The notes beneath the pieces were generated by a model. It made no database searches, had not been told where the DNA came from, and was given only the letters and a program-made list of their open reading frames with translations. This document shows, piece after piece, positions 42,005 through 50,750 of a DNA stretch of 64,000 nucleotides. The translations under genes and the position numbers were made by a program. The DNA comes from JANQGH01 sp039177555. Its GTDB lineage: Bacteria > Pseudomonadota > Alphaproteobacteria > DSM-16000 > Inquilinaceae. Each line of letters opens with the position of its first letter. Position 1 is the stretch's first letter. The stretch is taken from positions 1 through 64,000 of the forward strand of contig JBCDFV010000013.1 of NCBI GenBank assembly GCA_039177555.1, written 5' to 3'.

Positions 42005-43453
42005 TTAGCTGGACGATAGATCGAAAACCTTGCCGGGGTTCAGCAGATCATACGGGTCCAAGGCGCGCTTGACCGTGGCCATCAGGTCCAGGGTCACCGG
42101 GTCGGCATAGTGCGCCAGTTCGGCCTTGCGCAGGATGCCGATGCCGTGTTCGGCGCTGATCGATCCGCCGAGATCGACCACGATGTCGTGCACGATGCGG
42201 TTGATCCGCGGCCGTTCGGCACGGTAGGCGTCCGCCGCCCAATCCAGCGGCTGGGCCGGGTTGTAGTGCAGGTTGCCATCGCCGACATGGCCGAAGGCCA
42301 GCAGCCGAATGGTCGGATAGGCCTCAAGCAATGCCGCGTTCGCCCGCGAGAGAAACTCCGGGATCGAGGAAACGGGTACGGAAACGTCGTGCTTGATGCT
42401 GACGCCGTCGACATTCTGGGCCTCCGCCAAGCCCTCGCGCATGTGCCACAGCCGGTCGGCATGGGCGTCCGACATGGCGATCGTGGCGTCGGCGACCACG
42501 CCGGCCTCGAAGGCGTCGGCGAGATAGGTTTCCAGCCCCTGATCGAGCGTGCCCGGCGCCGACTGGCCCGTTAGTTCCATCAGCACGTACCAGGGATGCG
42601 CGCCTTCCATCGGGTCGGACACGCCGTCGAGCTTGGCCGCCGCGAGTTCCACGCCCCGGCGCTGGATCAACTCAAAGGCGGTAACGGCCTCGCCGAACGC
42701 CGCCTTGGCCCGGGCCAGCATGGTCAATGCTGCGGCCGGGTTCTCGACCGCCAGGAACGCGGTGGCGCGATCGGTCGGGCGCGGATAGAGCTTCAACACG
42801 GCCGCCGTGATCACGCCCAGCGTGCCCTCGGTGCCTAGAAACAACTGCTTCAGGTCATAGCCGGCATTGTCCTTGCGCAGGCCCTTCAGGCCGTGCCAGA
42901 CCCGCCCATCGGCCAGCACGACCTCAAGCCCGAGCACCAGGCCCTTCGCACTGCCGTAGCGGACGACGTGGATGCCGCCGGCATTGGTGGAGAGGTTGCC
43001 GCCGATCTGGCACGAGCCCTGGGCCGCCAGGCTGAGCGGGAACAGCCGGTCGGCCTTCAGTGCCGCCTCTTGGATCGTCTGCAAGACACAGCCGGCCTCG
43101 ACCGTCATGGTGTCGTTCAGCGGATCGACGGCGCGGATACGGTTCATCCGGCTGAGCGACAGGATGATCTCGCTGGCATCGTCGTGCGGCTGGCCGGCCC
43201 CGGTCAGGCCGGTGTTGCCGCCCTGCGGCACGATGGCGATGCTCGCCTCGGCGCACAGGGCCACCACCCGCGCCACCTCGTCCGTCGAGGCCGGCCTGGC
43301 CACGAGCGGAACGCGCCCGTGGATGTCGTCACGCCAGGACCGGCAGTAAGGCGCCATCTCCTCCGGCGCGTCGATGATCCCGGCAGGTCCCAGGGCATCG
43401 CGGATCGCCGCCAATGCGGCGGCACGACCGGCGGGCAAGCGTGTATCTGGCAT
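42005..43453 (-). CDS. FAD-linked 2-hydroxyacid dehydrogenase (GlcD/D-lactate/D-2-hydroxyglutarate type)
   Basis: The 482-residue flavoprotein has the PCMH FAD fold (PQGGNTGLTGAGQP, GCQ-type QGSCQIGGNLSTNAGG, LFLGTEGTLGVITAAVL) and the C-terminal FAD-oxidase cap (FGHVGDGNLHYN and SAEHGIG). It should oxidise a D-2-hydroxyacid to a 2-oxoacid and pass electrons to quinone, cytochrome or an ETF. The ATG at 43453 is used; sequence further upstream overlaps the stress-protein gene. No GlcE/GlcF partners are adjacent, which favours the single-subunit D-2-hydroxyglutarate or D-lactate type. Confidence 0.88.
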   Translation of the reverse strand: MPDTRLPAGRAAALAAIRDALGPAGIIDAPEEMAPYCRSWRDDIHGRVPLVARPASTDEVARVVALCAEASIAIVPQGGNTGLTGAGQPHDDASEIILSLSRMNRIRAVDPLNDTMTVEAGCVLQTIQEAALKADRLFPLSLAAQGSCQIGGNLSTNAGGIHVVRYGSAKGLVLGLEVVLADGRVWHGLKGLRKDNAGYDLKQLFLGTEGTLGVITAAVLKLYPRPTDRATAFLAVENPAAALTMLARAKAAFGEAVTAFELIQRRGVELAAAKLDGVSDPMEGAHPWYVLMELTGQSAPGTLDQGLETYLADAFEAGVVADATIAMSDAHADRLWHMREGLAEAQNVDGVSIKHDVSVPVSSIPEFLSRANAALLEAYPTIRLLAFGHVGDGNLHYNPAQPLDWAADAYRAERPRINRIVHDIVVDLGGSISAEHGIGILRKAELAHYADPVTLDLMATVKRALDPYDLLNPGKVFDLSSS

Positions 43454-43470
43454 CGGCGTCGGACCCGCGC

Positions 43471-44337
43471 CTAATGCGCCATCATGACCGCGATCTGGGC
43501 GTGGTTCAGCGCATGCCGGGTGACGCCGCCGAAAATCAGCTCGCGCATGCGGCTGTGGCCATAGCCGCCCATGATGATCATGTCGCACCCCCGTTCGCCA
43601 GCGGCGGTCATCAGCGCGTCACCGGTGGAGCCCCGCTGCGGCTGAAGCTTGGAGAGCTGGGCGGAAATGTCATGCCAGGCGAGATAGTCGACCAAACCGT
43701 CGCCGCGCGTGACATCGGTCTTTTCCGTTCCGACAGTCAAGATGTGTACCTGATCCGCCTGGGTGAGTATGGGCATTGCCGCCTGAACCGTGTGCGCGAC
43801 CTCGCGCCCGCCGTTCCAGGCGATCGCCACGGAAGCGCCGGCGGGGCCGCCTTCGGGCGACGCTATCAAGACCGGCCGGCCGCTGCTCATCAGCGCTGCT
43901 TCCAAGGTCACCGCGGCCTGCACGCTGCCGTCGCCGACCGCCTGATTGGGCAGCACGATCAGATCGCTCAGCCGGCCGTATTCGGCGACAAGCTGGTCCT
44001 CCCTGCCCTCGATCTCTCGGTAGGACATCGACCCGCCGGCCTCGCCGGTCGGCGCGGCGGCCAACCGCAGGCCGGATATTGCCTGGGCCTTGTCGAAGGT
44101 GATCTTCGCCGCGCTCTCGCGCTTGTCGATCTCGGTCTGCGACGCGCGCATGACCTGTTCCATGACGATGCCCGACATGCCCTCGCCGATCAAAGGCGCG
44201 GAATCCGTTGGATCGGACTTTGTATGAATGGCTTTGACATGGGCCCCGAACCGCGTGCCCAGCGCGATGGCGGTTGCTAGCGAGGAGGCATCCGCCTCCG
44301 TCCCCGACAAAGGTGACAGTACGACCTTCAGCGTCAC
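43471..44337 (-). CDS. Universal stress protein, two tandem Usp domains
   Basis: The 288-residue protein contains two Usp folds; the second ends with the clear ATP-type motif MGGYGHSRMRELIFGGVTRHAL, while the first (LSDLIVLPNQAV) is degenerate in this motif. The GTG start has AAGGAGAG upstream. It is the first gene of a likely operon with the FAD-linked dehydrogenase (17 bases apart) and the MHS transporter. Such proteins modulate tolerance to stress; the partner is unknown. Confidence 0.88.
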   Translation of the reverse strand: MTLKVVLSPLSGTEADASSLATAIALGTRFGAHVKAIHTKSDPTDSAPLIGEGMSGIVMEQVMRASQTEIDKRESAAKITFDKAQAISGLRLAAAPTGEAGGSMSYREIEGREDQLVAEYGRLSDLIVLPNQAVGDGSVQAAVTLEAALMSSGRPVLIASPEGGPAGASVAIAWNGGREVAHTVQAAMPILTQADQVHILTVGTEKTDVTRGDGLVDYLAWHDISAQLSKLQPQRGSTGDALMTAAGERGCDMIIMGGYGHSRMRELIFGGVTRHALNHAQIAVMMAH

Positions 44338-44748
44338 AGCGGCTCTCCTTCATTCGGCCCCCATCGCCGGCGGGCCCGATTGTGCCCGCAGAAGCGAGGG
44401 TTGGCCAGCCGAGCGATACAGCCCAGGCTGCCGCTATGCAATGGCTTGTTTCCCAACCAAGCGCTCTTTGCCCTCGGTTGTCGAGCAGCGCTCGCCAGAC
44501 TTGGGCCTTGCCACCTCCATCCCAAATCGCACTCGCAAAAGCAGATGGCCTTGCCAGGCGCTGGTTTCCCTGGTCTCACTTGCCATCTCGTGGCGGCAAA
44601 GACTAAGAAATGGCCACGCTGACCCAATCTGCTTGGCGACGAACCCAACCCGCCTCATCTGGGGGGCCCGTTTGCGAGGTATCGGTATTCAGATGCGGCA
44701 GATCTTAGGGCATGTGAGGCGCTGGGAAGAAGGCAAGCCGAAACGGTC
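44338..44748. other. Intergenic stretch between stress protein and glycosyltransferase genes
   Basis: A 411-base gap with visibly lower GC than the surrounding genes. Open frames of 60-110 codons on both strands show no recognisable domain, no consistent codon bias and no good ribosome-binding sites. No recombinase, tRNA or direct repeat marks a boundary. It should include the divergent promoters of the flanking genes. Confidence 0.5.
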
Positions 44749-46281
44749 ATGATCCACGAAGCAGCGGTCATCATACCAACGATCCTTCGGGACCAGTTGC
44801 GCCGGGCCGTGCGGTCGGTGTTCGAGCAAGATCTCAAAGGCAGCATTCAGATCATGCTGGGGATTGATCACGCCGAGGGAAGCCGCCAGATCGTCGAGGA
44901 ATTGAAGGCGGAGTGTCCAGCCAACCGGTCCATCACCGTGCTGGATCTCGGCTATTCGACATCGTCGTTCCGTGATGGGTTTTACTTCAACTGGTCCGGC
45001 GGTGCCATTCGGACGATATTAAGCTATGCGGCCAACAGCCGCTATCTGGCCTATCTCGACGACGACAACTGGTGGGCGCCCAACCACGTCTCCAGCCTCT
45101 TGAAAGCCATCGAAGGGGCGGACTGGGCGTATTCGTATCGATGGTACGTTGACCCCGCCACCCAACGGCCTCTTTTCATTGACGAATGGGAATCCATCGG
45201 ACCGGACAAGGGTGTCTCACCGGCAACGCGCAAGGGCTTCGTCGACACGAATTGCCTGATGATCGACAAGCAGAAATGCCATTGGGACCTACCTGCTTGG
45301 TGCATCGCAAGCAATCAAAAGGGCGCGGGCGTGGACCGCGTCGTCTTTGATCGGTTGCGCAGTCAGCGAAAGCCCGCCGCAACGGAGCTGGCAACCGCCT
45401 TCTACGTCTTCCGGGCCGCGGATACCAAGTTGATCCTGAAACTGGGCGAACGCAAAACCGATACGACACCAGTGCCCCAACAGCAGCCCTCGATGGCATC
45501 CGCTGTATCGGCAACGCGCACTGCCGACGGTGATACCCCGCCGTCTGACCTAAGCGTTCGCCTTGACAGGCTGGAGAACACGATGACTGCACTGGCGAAG
45601 GAGTTTCGAACCCACGCGCGAACCACACTGCCGCAAATGCTGATCGAAGTAACACAGCAGTCCGAGGCTCTCGACATGCTGCTGAGAAAGCTTCGGGTCG
45701 ACCGAGGTTGGCTTCCGCCAACAAGAGGGTGGGCAGCGTCGCCCGATTTCCTGCTGATGTTGGCCGACCACATCCTGGCGAAAACACATTCGGCGCGCAT
45801 ATTGGAATGCGGAAGTGGGGTGTCCAGCCTTGTCATCGGCCGCTGTTTGGAGATCGTTGGTCACGGCCATCTGTTCAGCCTCGAGCACCTGGGGGCTGCT
45901 GCAAACGAGACAAGAAAAAGGCTGGATGACCGTGGATTGACAGCGCAAGTGACGGTCCTGCGAGCACCGCTCAAGGAGTACCAGTTCCACGGACAGGTCT
46001 TTCGTTGGTACGATCTCGGCGAGTTGCCGGCCGGTGACTTCGACTGTTTGGTCGTTGACGGGCCACCGGTAGACACCGGATCCATGGCCAGATATCCCGC
46101 CGCACCCACGCTTTTTGGGCGGGTTGCCGAGAATGGTACGGTATTTCTCGACGACTACAATCGACGGAGCGAGCACCAAGCTGTCCAAGCCTGGCTGCGG
46201 GAGTTCCCGGATTGGAAGGCGGTGGCCAAGTCGACCGAGAAGGGCTGCGCGATACTGAGCCGGCGCAGTCCGAAGACGTAG
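44749..46281 (+). CDS. Fusion of GT2-type glycosyltransferase and SAM-dependent methyltransferase-like domain
   Basis: The 510-residue protein has an N-terminal GT-A fold (residues 1-235) with AAVIIPTILRDQLRRAVRSV and the metal-binding YLDDDNWWAPNH (Asp104-106). Residues 236-320 are a low-complexity, coiled-coil-like linker (DLSVRLDRLENTMTALAKEF). From about 345 a Rossmann methyltransferase-like domain begins with ILECGSGVSSLVIGR and contains LFSLEH and CLVVDGPPVD. It probably builds and methylates a surface glycan. Codon use and GC are lower than in neighbours, which suggests acquisition by transfer. No polysaccharide genes are adjacent. Confidence 0.78.
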   Translation: MIHEAAVIIPTILRDQLRRAVRSVFEQDLKGSIQIMLGIDHAEGSRQIVEELKAECPANRSITVLDLGYSTSSFRDGFYFNWSGGAIRTILSYAANSRYLAYLDDDNWWAPNHVSSLLKAIEGADWAYSYRWYVDPATQRPLFIDEWESIGPDKGVSPATRKGFVDTNCLMIDKQKCHWDLPAWCIASNQKGAGVDRVVFDRLRSQRKPAATELATAFYVFRAADTKLILKLGERKTDTTPVPQQQPSMASAVSATRTADGDTPPSDLSVRLDRLENTMTALAKEFRTHARTTLPQMLIEVTQQSEALDMLLRKLRVDRGWLPPTRGWAASPDFLLMLADHILAKTHSARILECGSGVSSLVIGRCLEIVGHGHLFSLEHLGAAANETRKRLDDRGLTAQVTVLRAPLKEYQFHGQVFRWYDLGELPAGDFDCLVVDGPPVDTGSMARYPAAPTLFGRVAENGTVFLDDYNRRSEHQAVQAWLREFPDWKAVAKSTEKGCAILSRRSPKT

Positions 46282-46356
46282 GCAAACCCGTAGGCCGCAA
46301 CCCGCCACCGGTTCGCCGTAAGCCAACCCGCATTTGCCGGCGAAGTCGCGGCCTGT

Positions 46357-47310
46357 TCATTCCGATTGCCGGTCAAGTTGGCGGCTTTCATCGGCAATCA
46401 GCGTGTCCAGCCTCCGATCATCCAGGCCGGCCGGCTCCTGATGCAAGATGATGTCCGCGGTCGGAAAGGCGGCGCGAAGATCGGCTTCGACGGCATCGCA
46501 AATGTCGTGGGCCGCGTCGACCGTTATCCCGCCGTCGACCTCCAGATGCAGTTCGATGAACTGGCGGCTGCCGGCGTCCCTAGTGCGCAAATCGTGCAGG
46601 TCGACCACGTTGGGGTTGGCCCGCACGATGCCCTCGATACGCTGGCGATCTTCGGCCGGCAGTTCGCGGTCCATCAGCAGGTCCAGGGCCGGCCGGACGA
46701 TCAAGGCCGCGCAGCGCAGCAGCCATAGCGACAACAGCATGGCGGCGACCGGATCGAGCCAAAACCAGCCCGTCTGGCTGACCGCGATCAGGGCAGCGAT
46801 CACCGACAGGTTCAAAACGAGATCGGTAAGATGCTGCGTGCGGTCGGCCTTGATCGCGATGGAACCGGTCCGGGCAACGACCGTTCTCTGGTACAAGACC
46901 AACGCGCTCGTCAGGGCGATTGCGATGACCATCACCGCGACACCGATCGTCGCATCCGCGACCGGACGCGGTGTTAACAGCCGGCCAACCGACTCGAAGA
47001 TGAGGAACAGCGCCGACCCGGCAACGAATGCCGCCTGGACAAGCGCGCCCAGAGGTTCGGCTTTGGCATGGCCAAAGCGATGGGCGCGATCGGGCGGCTT
47101 GATGGCGGCGCGAACGGTCAAGAACGTGACCAGCGACGCGATCAGGTCGACCGCACTGTCCAAGAGCGAGGCCAGAATGGTGATCGATCCGGTCAACAGC
47201 CACGCGCCGACCTTCAACAGGATCAGGATGAGCGCGACGCAGATGCTGGCGATGGTTGCCTGGCGCCGCAGCCTGGCGGACGTGGCCTCGTCAACCGTCG
47301 CGCGTGGCAT
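46357..47310 (-). CDS. Cation diffusion facilitator (FieF-like divalent metal exporter)
   Basis: The 317-residue protein has six hydrophobic segments with the metal site LLDSAVDLIAS and HLTDLVLN (Asp/His residues of the transport site), the loop HRFGHAKAEPLGALVQAAF, and a C-terminal cytoplasmic domain with DAHDICDAVE. It exports zinc, iron or related metals by proton antiport. It starts nine bases after the pdxH stop and is likely in one operon with pdxH and yihY. Confidence 0.9.
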   Translation of the reverse strand: MPRATVDEATSARLRRQATIASICVALILILLKVGAWLLTGSITILASLLDSAVDLIASLVTFLTVRAAIKPPDRAHRFGHAKAEPLGALVQAAFVAGSALFLIFESVGRLLTPRPVADATIGVAVMVIAIALTSALVLYQRTVVARTGSIAIKADRTQHLTDLVLNLSVIAALIAVSQTGWFWLDPVAAMLLSLWLLRCAALIVRPALDLLMDRELPAEDRQRIEGIVRANPNVVDLHDLRTRDAGSRQFIELHLEVDGGITVDAAHDICDAVEADLRAAFPTADIILHQEPAGLDDRRLDTLIADESRQLDRQSE

Positions 47311-47319
47311 CGCGGACCA

Positions 47320-47928
47320 TCAGGGATAGAGAAGCTGCGTCGTCCAGCCGTCCTTCTCGCGCCGGAAGACCAGCCGGTCATGGAGGCGCGATTGGCGGCC
47401 CTGCCAGAACTCGATCTTCTCAGGCACAACCCGAAAGCCCGACCAGAAATCGGGACGCGGGATGTCGTCGCCGCCGAACCGGCCGTCGAAATCCGCCACG
47501 CGGCCCTCAAGCGTCGCCCGGTCGTCCAGCGGCCGCGACTGTTTGGAGGCCCAGGCACCGATGCGCGACCCGCGCGGGCGCGTGGCGTAATAGGCATCCG
47601 CCTCCGCATCCGAGACTTGCTCCACCCGTCCCTCGATACGCACCTGGCGGCCCAGGCTTTTCCAATGCAGGTTCAACGCCGCGCGCGGGTTGGCCTGCAG
47701 GTCGCGGCCCTTATGGCTGTCCAGGTTGGTGAAGAAGGCAAACCCGCGGCTGTCGACGGTTTTCAACAGCACGACGCGGACCGAGGGCGCGCCATCGGCC
47801 GACACCGTCGCCAGCGCGGCGGCGTTGGGATCGTTGGGTTCGGCCGCGGTCGCTTCGGCCATCCAGCGGTCGAACAGAGCGTAGGGGTCTTCGGCCGCCG
47901 CAGCGGTCGGGAAACTGTCAGAGTCCAT
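47320..47928 (-). CDS. pdxH: Pyridoxamine/pyridoxine 5'-phosphate oxidase
   Basis: PdxH uses FMN and O2 to make pyridoxal 5'-phosphate. The 202-residue protein has the family pattern APSVRVVLLKTVDSRGFAFFTN, SHKGRDLQANPRAALNLHW, RQVRIEGRVEQVS, SRIGAWASKQSR and the C-terminal EFWQGRQSRLHDR with WTTQLLYP, all given in short pieces. The ATG at 47928 is preferred over the TTG codon directly before it. Confidence 0.94.
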   Translation of the reverse strand: MDSDSFPTAAAAEDPYALFDRWMAEATAAEPNDPNAAALATVSADGAPSVRVVLLKTVDSRGFAFFTNLDSHKGRDLQANPRAALNLHWKSLGRQVRIEGRVEQVSDAEADAYYATRPRGSRIGAWASKQSRPLDDRATLEGRVADFDGRFGGDDIPRPDFWSGFRVVPEKIEFWQGRQSRLHDRLVFRREKDGWTTQLLYP

Positions 47929-47954
47929 CAAGAGTCCGTAAGGTTCTTTGCAAG

Positions 47955-49265
47955 CTATCCGGTTTCGCGGTTCGGCAGCGCCGTCACCGTCTTGTCCTCA
48001 GAAACGTTGAAGAGGTCCGCCAAGGTGATCGACAGGGCCTGCGCGGAATCGCGCTCCGCCTTTTCAACGTGTTCCACCAGCCGTTCCTGCCAAGCCCCCC
48101 TGACCGCGCCAATGCGCCCCACCGGACCTCGCATGCCGATGCCGAGCGCCTGCAGCAGATCATGCAAGGTCGCCGTATAAGGCTCGCGCGTCATGACCCA
48201 GCGGTCGTCGGTTGTACGGGCCACGAAGCGGCCCTCGCGCAGCACCTCAAGCATCGCGTCAAGCGCCGCCGGCCCGACCGGAATATGGTTCAGGATGTGG
48301 GTTCGCGACACGCTGACGCCCATGCGGCCCGCCTCGGACAGGACGCGGAGGATGCCGGCCGCCAGGGTCAGCCTCGGTCCTGGCAGCATGGCATCGAGCC
48401 GACTGCCGATCGCCTTGCCGGACCGCCAATCCGGCAAGGCGGCCGTGACCACAGCACCGAACAGGGTGATCGACCAGACGAGATAGAGCCAAACCAGGAA
48501 AATCGGAATGGTCGCCAACGCGCCATAGAGCGTCTGATAGGTCGGGAATGTCGTCAGGTAGAGCGCGAACAGGCGCTTGGCCAGTTCGAACAGGATGCCG
48601 GCGACCAGGCCGCCAATTGCCGCGTCGGGCCACCGGACAGAGCGGTTGGGGATGATCCAGTACAGCAAGGCAAAGCCGACGATCTGTAACAGGATCGGCA
48701 AGACCACCGAGACCATATCGACGACGAAACCGCCGCCGACATCGCGGGTTTCGTTCAGAAGCCTGCTGCCGAGGGACAGGCTGGCGCCGAACAGCAACGG
48801 CGTCAGGGTCAGGACGGCCCAGAAGGTCAGCAGCCTTGTCAGCCAGGAGCGGCTTTCCTTGACGTGCCAAATGGCGTTGAACGAACTCTCGATCGTGGCC
48901 AGCATCAGTACCGACGTCACGACAAGACCGATGGTGCCAACGGCCGTCAGGCCGCCGGCATTGCCCGCCAGCGATTCCAGGTTTTCCCAGACGGCCTCGC
49001 CGACCTGCGGGACGAAATTGTCGAAGATCAGTTGCTGTGCGGTGTCCTGCAAATCGGCGAAGGCGGGAAACGCGGTGAAAATCGCCAGCACCAGGGCGGT
49101 CAAGGGCACCAGCGCCAGCAGCACGGTATAGGTCAGGGACGCCGCCGCCCGCATGCATTCATCCCAGTAGAACCGGGACAGGGCATAGCGGCTGAAACTG
49201 AAGAAATCCGCCGCCCGGCGATAGGCCGTCAGCGCGCCCATGACCTGCTGAAACAGTCGGTTCAT
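47955..49265 (-). CDS. YihY/BrkB-family inner-membrane protein
   Basis: The 436-residue protein has a YihY core with about six hydrophobic segments (AASLTYTVLLALVPLTALVLAIF in pieces, TAVGTIGLVVTSVLMLATIE, IFLVWLYLVWSITLFGAVV) and a 150-residue cytoplasmic C-terminal extension with a winged-helix look. The family was once named RNase BN, but it is a membrane protein of uncertain, possibly transport-related, role. It is 26 bases upstream of pdxH on the same strand. Confidence 0.88.
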   Translation of the reverse strand: MNRLFQQVMGALTAYRRAADFFSFSRYALSRFYWDECMRAAASLTYTVLLALVPLTALVLAIFTAFPAFADLQDTAQQLIFDNFVPQVGEAVWENLESLAGNAGGLTAVGTIGLVVTSVLMLATIESSFNAIWHVKESRSWLTRLLTFWAVLTLTPLLFGASLSLGSRLLNETRDVGGGFVVDMVSVVLPILLQIVGFALLYWIIPNRSVRWPDAAIGGLVAGILFELAKRLFALYLTTFPTYQTLYGALATIPIFLVWLYLVWSITLFGAVVTAALPDWRSGKAIGSRLDAMLPGPRLTLAAGILRVLSEAGRMGVSVSRTHILNHIPVGPAALDAMLEVLREGRFVARTTDDRWVMTREPYTATLHDLLQALGIGMRGPVGRIGAVRGAWQERLVEHVEKAERDSAQALSITLADLFNVSEDKTVTALPNRETG

Positions 49266-49378
49266 CGGCTTAGCCTCCCGCGCTTGTCGGGCTGCCGGGT
49301 GTCGTTGACCAACCTCGGCTTTCGTGTAGGATCACCCCGCCCAATTCAGGGCCGAAAATCCTAAAGAGAGGCGTTTTC

Positions 49379-50218
49379 ATGTCCGTTTCCTCGCCCATCA
49401 TGGCTGGCAAACGCGGCCTGATCATGGGGGTTGCCAATGACCGGTCGATCGCCTGGGGAATCGCCAATGCCTGCGCCTCCCAGGGTGCGGAATTGGCGTT
49501 CACCTATCAAGGGGAACCGTTGTTGCGCCGCGTCACGCCCTTGGCGGAGCGGGTTGGAAGCGACCTCGTCATTCCCTGCGATGTGACGGATACAGACAGT
49601 CTTGATGCCGTGTTCGAGACCGTGAAACAGCGGTGGGGCCAGCTGGATTTCATTGTCCACGCCATTGCCTTTTCCGATAAGTCGGAGTTGGACGGTCTCT
49701 ATTTGGACACATCGCGGGAAAACTTCCTGCGCACCATGGACATCTCCTGCTACAGCCTGACCGCCGTGGCCCAGCGCGCGGCAAAGTTGATGACGGACGG
49801 CGGCAGTATCCTGACCTTAACCTATTACGGCGCCGAACGCGTCATGCCGCATTACAACGTCATGGGCGTCGCGAAGGCGGCATTGGAGGCCAGCGTCCGC
49901 TATCTCGCGGTCGATTTGGGGCCGCGGGGTATTCGCGTCAACGCGATTTCGGCCGGCCCGATCAAGACCCTTGCGGCCAGCGGCATCGGCGATTTCCGCT
50001 TTATCTTGAAATGGAACGAGTTGAACGCGCCCATGCGCGGCAACGTCACGACCGACCAGGTCGGCGCCTCGGGCGTGTATCTGCTCAGCGACCTCAGCAC
50101 GGCCGTGACCGGCGAGGTCCACCATGTCGACAATGGCTATCACACCGTCGGCATGCTGGCGATCGACACGGTGCCGGAAACGGCCAAGCTGTTGGGAACG
50201 CTGAAACCCCACGAATAG
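49379..50218 (+). CDS. fabI: Enoyl-[acyl-carrier-protein] reductase (NADH)
   Basis: FabI reduces enoyl-ACP in each fatty-acid elongation cycle. The 279-residue SDR-like protein shows KRGLIMGVANDRSIAWGIA, the NAD-binding CDVTD, HAIAFSDKSEL, the catalytic YYGAERVMPHYNVMGVAKAALE (Tyr-x6-Lys) in pieces and RGIRVNAISAGPIKTLAASG. Length and motifs match FabI, not FabV or FabL. The GNAT, aroC genes follow on the same strand. Confidence 0.95.
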   Translation: MSVSSPIMAGKRGLIMGVANDRSIAWGIANACASQGAELAFTYQGEPLLRRVTPLAERVGSDLVIPCDVTDTDSLDAVFETVKQRWGQLDFIVHAIAFSDKSELDGLYLDTSRENFLRTMDISCYSLTAVAQRAAKLMTDGGSILTLTYYGAERVMPHYNVMGVAKAALEASVRYLAVDLGPRGIRVNAISAGPIKTLAASGIGDFRFILKWNELNAPMRGNVTTDQVGASGVYLLSDLSTAVTGEVHHVDNGYHTVGMLAIDTVPETAKLLGTLKPHE

Positions 50219-50243
50219 GCCGACCGGAAAAGGGGCGGTTGCG

Positions 50244-50750
50244 GTGATCACGGTTCGGCGCGCCCGCCCGTCCGATCTGCCGGATCTGGTACCGCTGTTC
50301 GGCGCCATGCTGGACCATTACAATCACCGGTTCGGCAATACCGACGGTCAGATCGAGGCGTTTTTGACCCTGCATCTGTTCGGCGAGGCGCCGACGGTTT
50401 TTTGCCAGATTGCCTGGGACGGATCGACGATGGCCGGCTTTGTCACCTATGCCCTTGTCGTTCCGGGCTATGGGCTGGGCCGAGAACTGTTCATGAAGGA
50501 ACTGTACGTTTCTGAAGCCGCCAGAGGGCGCGGCGCTGGCAGGGCCTTGATGGTCAGCCTGGCACGGGTCGCGGAACAAGAGGGCTGCCGGCGCATGCGC
50601 TGGACCACGGGCCGATCGGCCGACTACGAAGCCGCCCGCGCGCTTTACGACGCTGTGGGTGCCAAGGTCTTGGATGATGCTATCGTCTATGGCTTGGATC
50701 GGGCGGCAATCGCCAAACTGAACGAACGCGACGACGACGATGGCCGGTAA
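50244..50750 (+). CDS. GNAT-family N-acetyltransferase
   Basis: The 168-residue protein from the GTG at 50244 has the acetyl-CoA binding motif VSEAARGRGAGRALMVSLA (Q/RxxGxG/A type) near residues 90-108 and the C-terminal TGRSADYEAARALYDAVGAK typical of small-molecule or protein N-acetyltransferases. It overlaps the aroC start by 11 bases, so translation may be coupled. Substrate unknown. Confidence 0.85.
   Translation: MITVRRARPSDLPDLVPLFGAMLDHYNHRFGNTDGQIEAFLTLHLFGEAPTVFCQIAWDGSTMAGFVTYALVVPGYGLGRELFMKELYVSEAARGRGAGRALMVSLARVAEQEGCRRMRWTTGRSADYEAARALYDAVGAKVLDDAIVYGLDRAAIAKLNERDDDDGR

Noticed and set aside
44380..44622. Short open frames in the 44.3-44.7 kb gap
   Set aside because: No ribosome-binding site, no recognisable domain and frames open on both strands only by chance.
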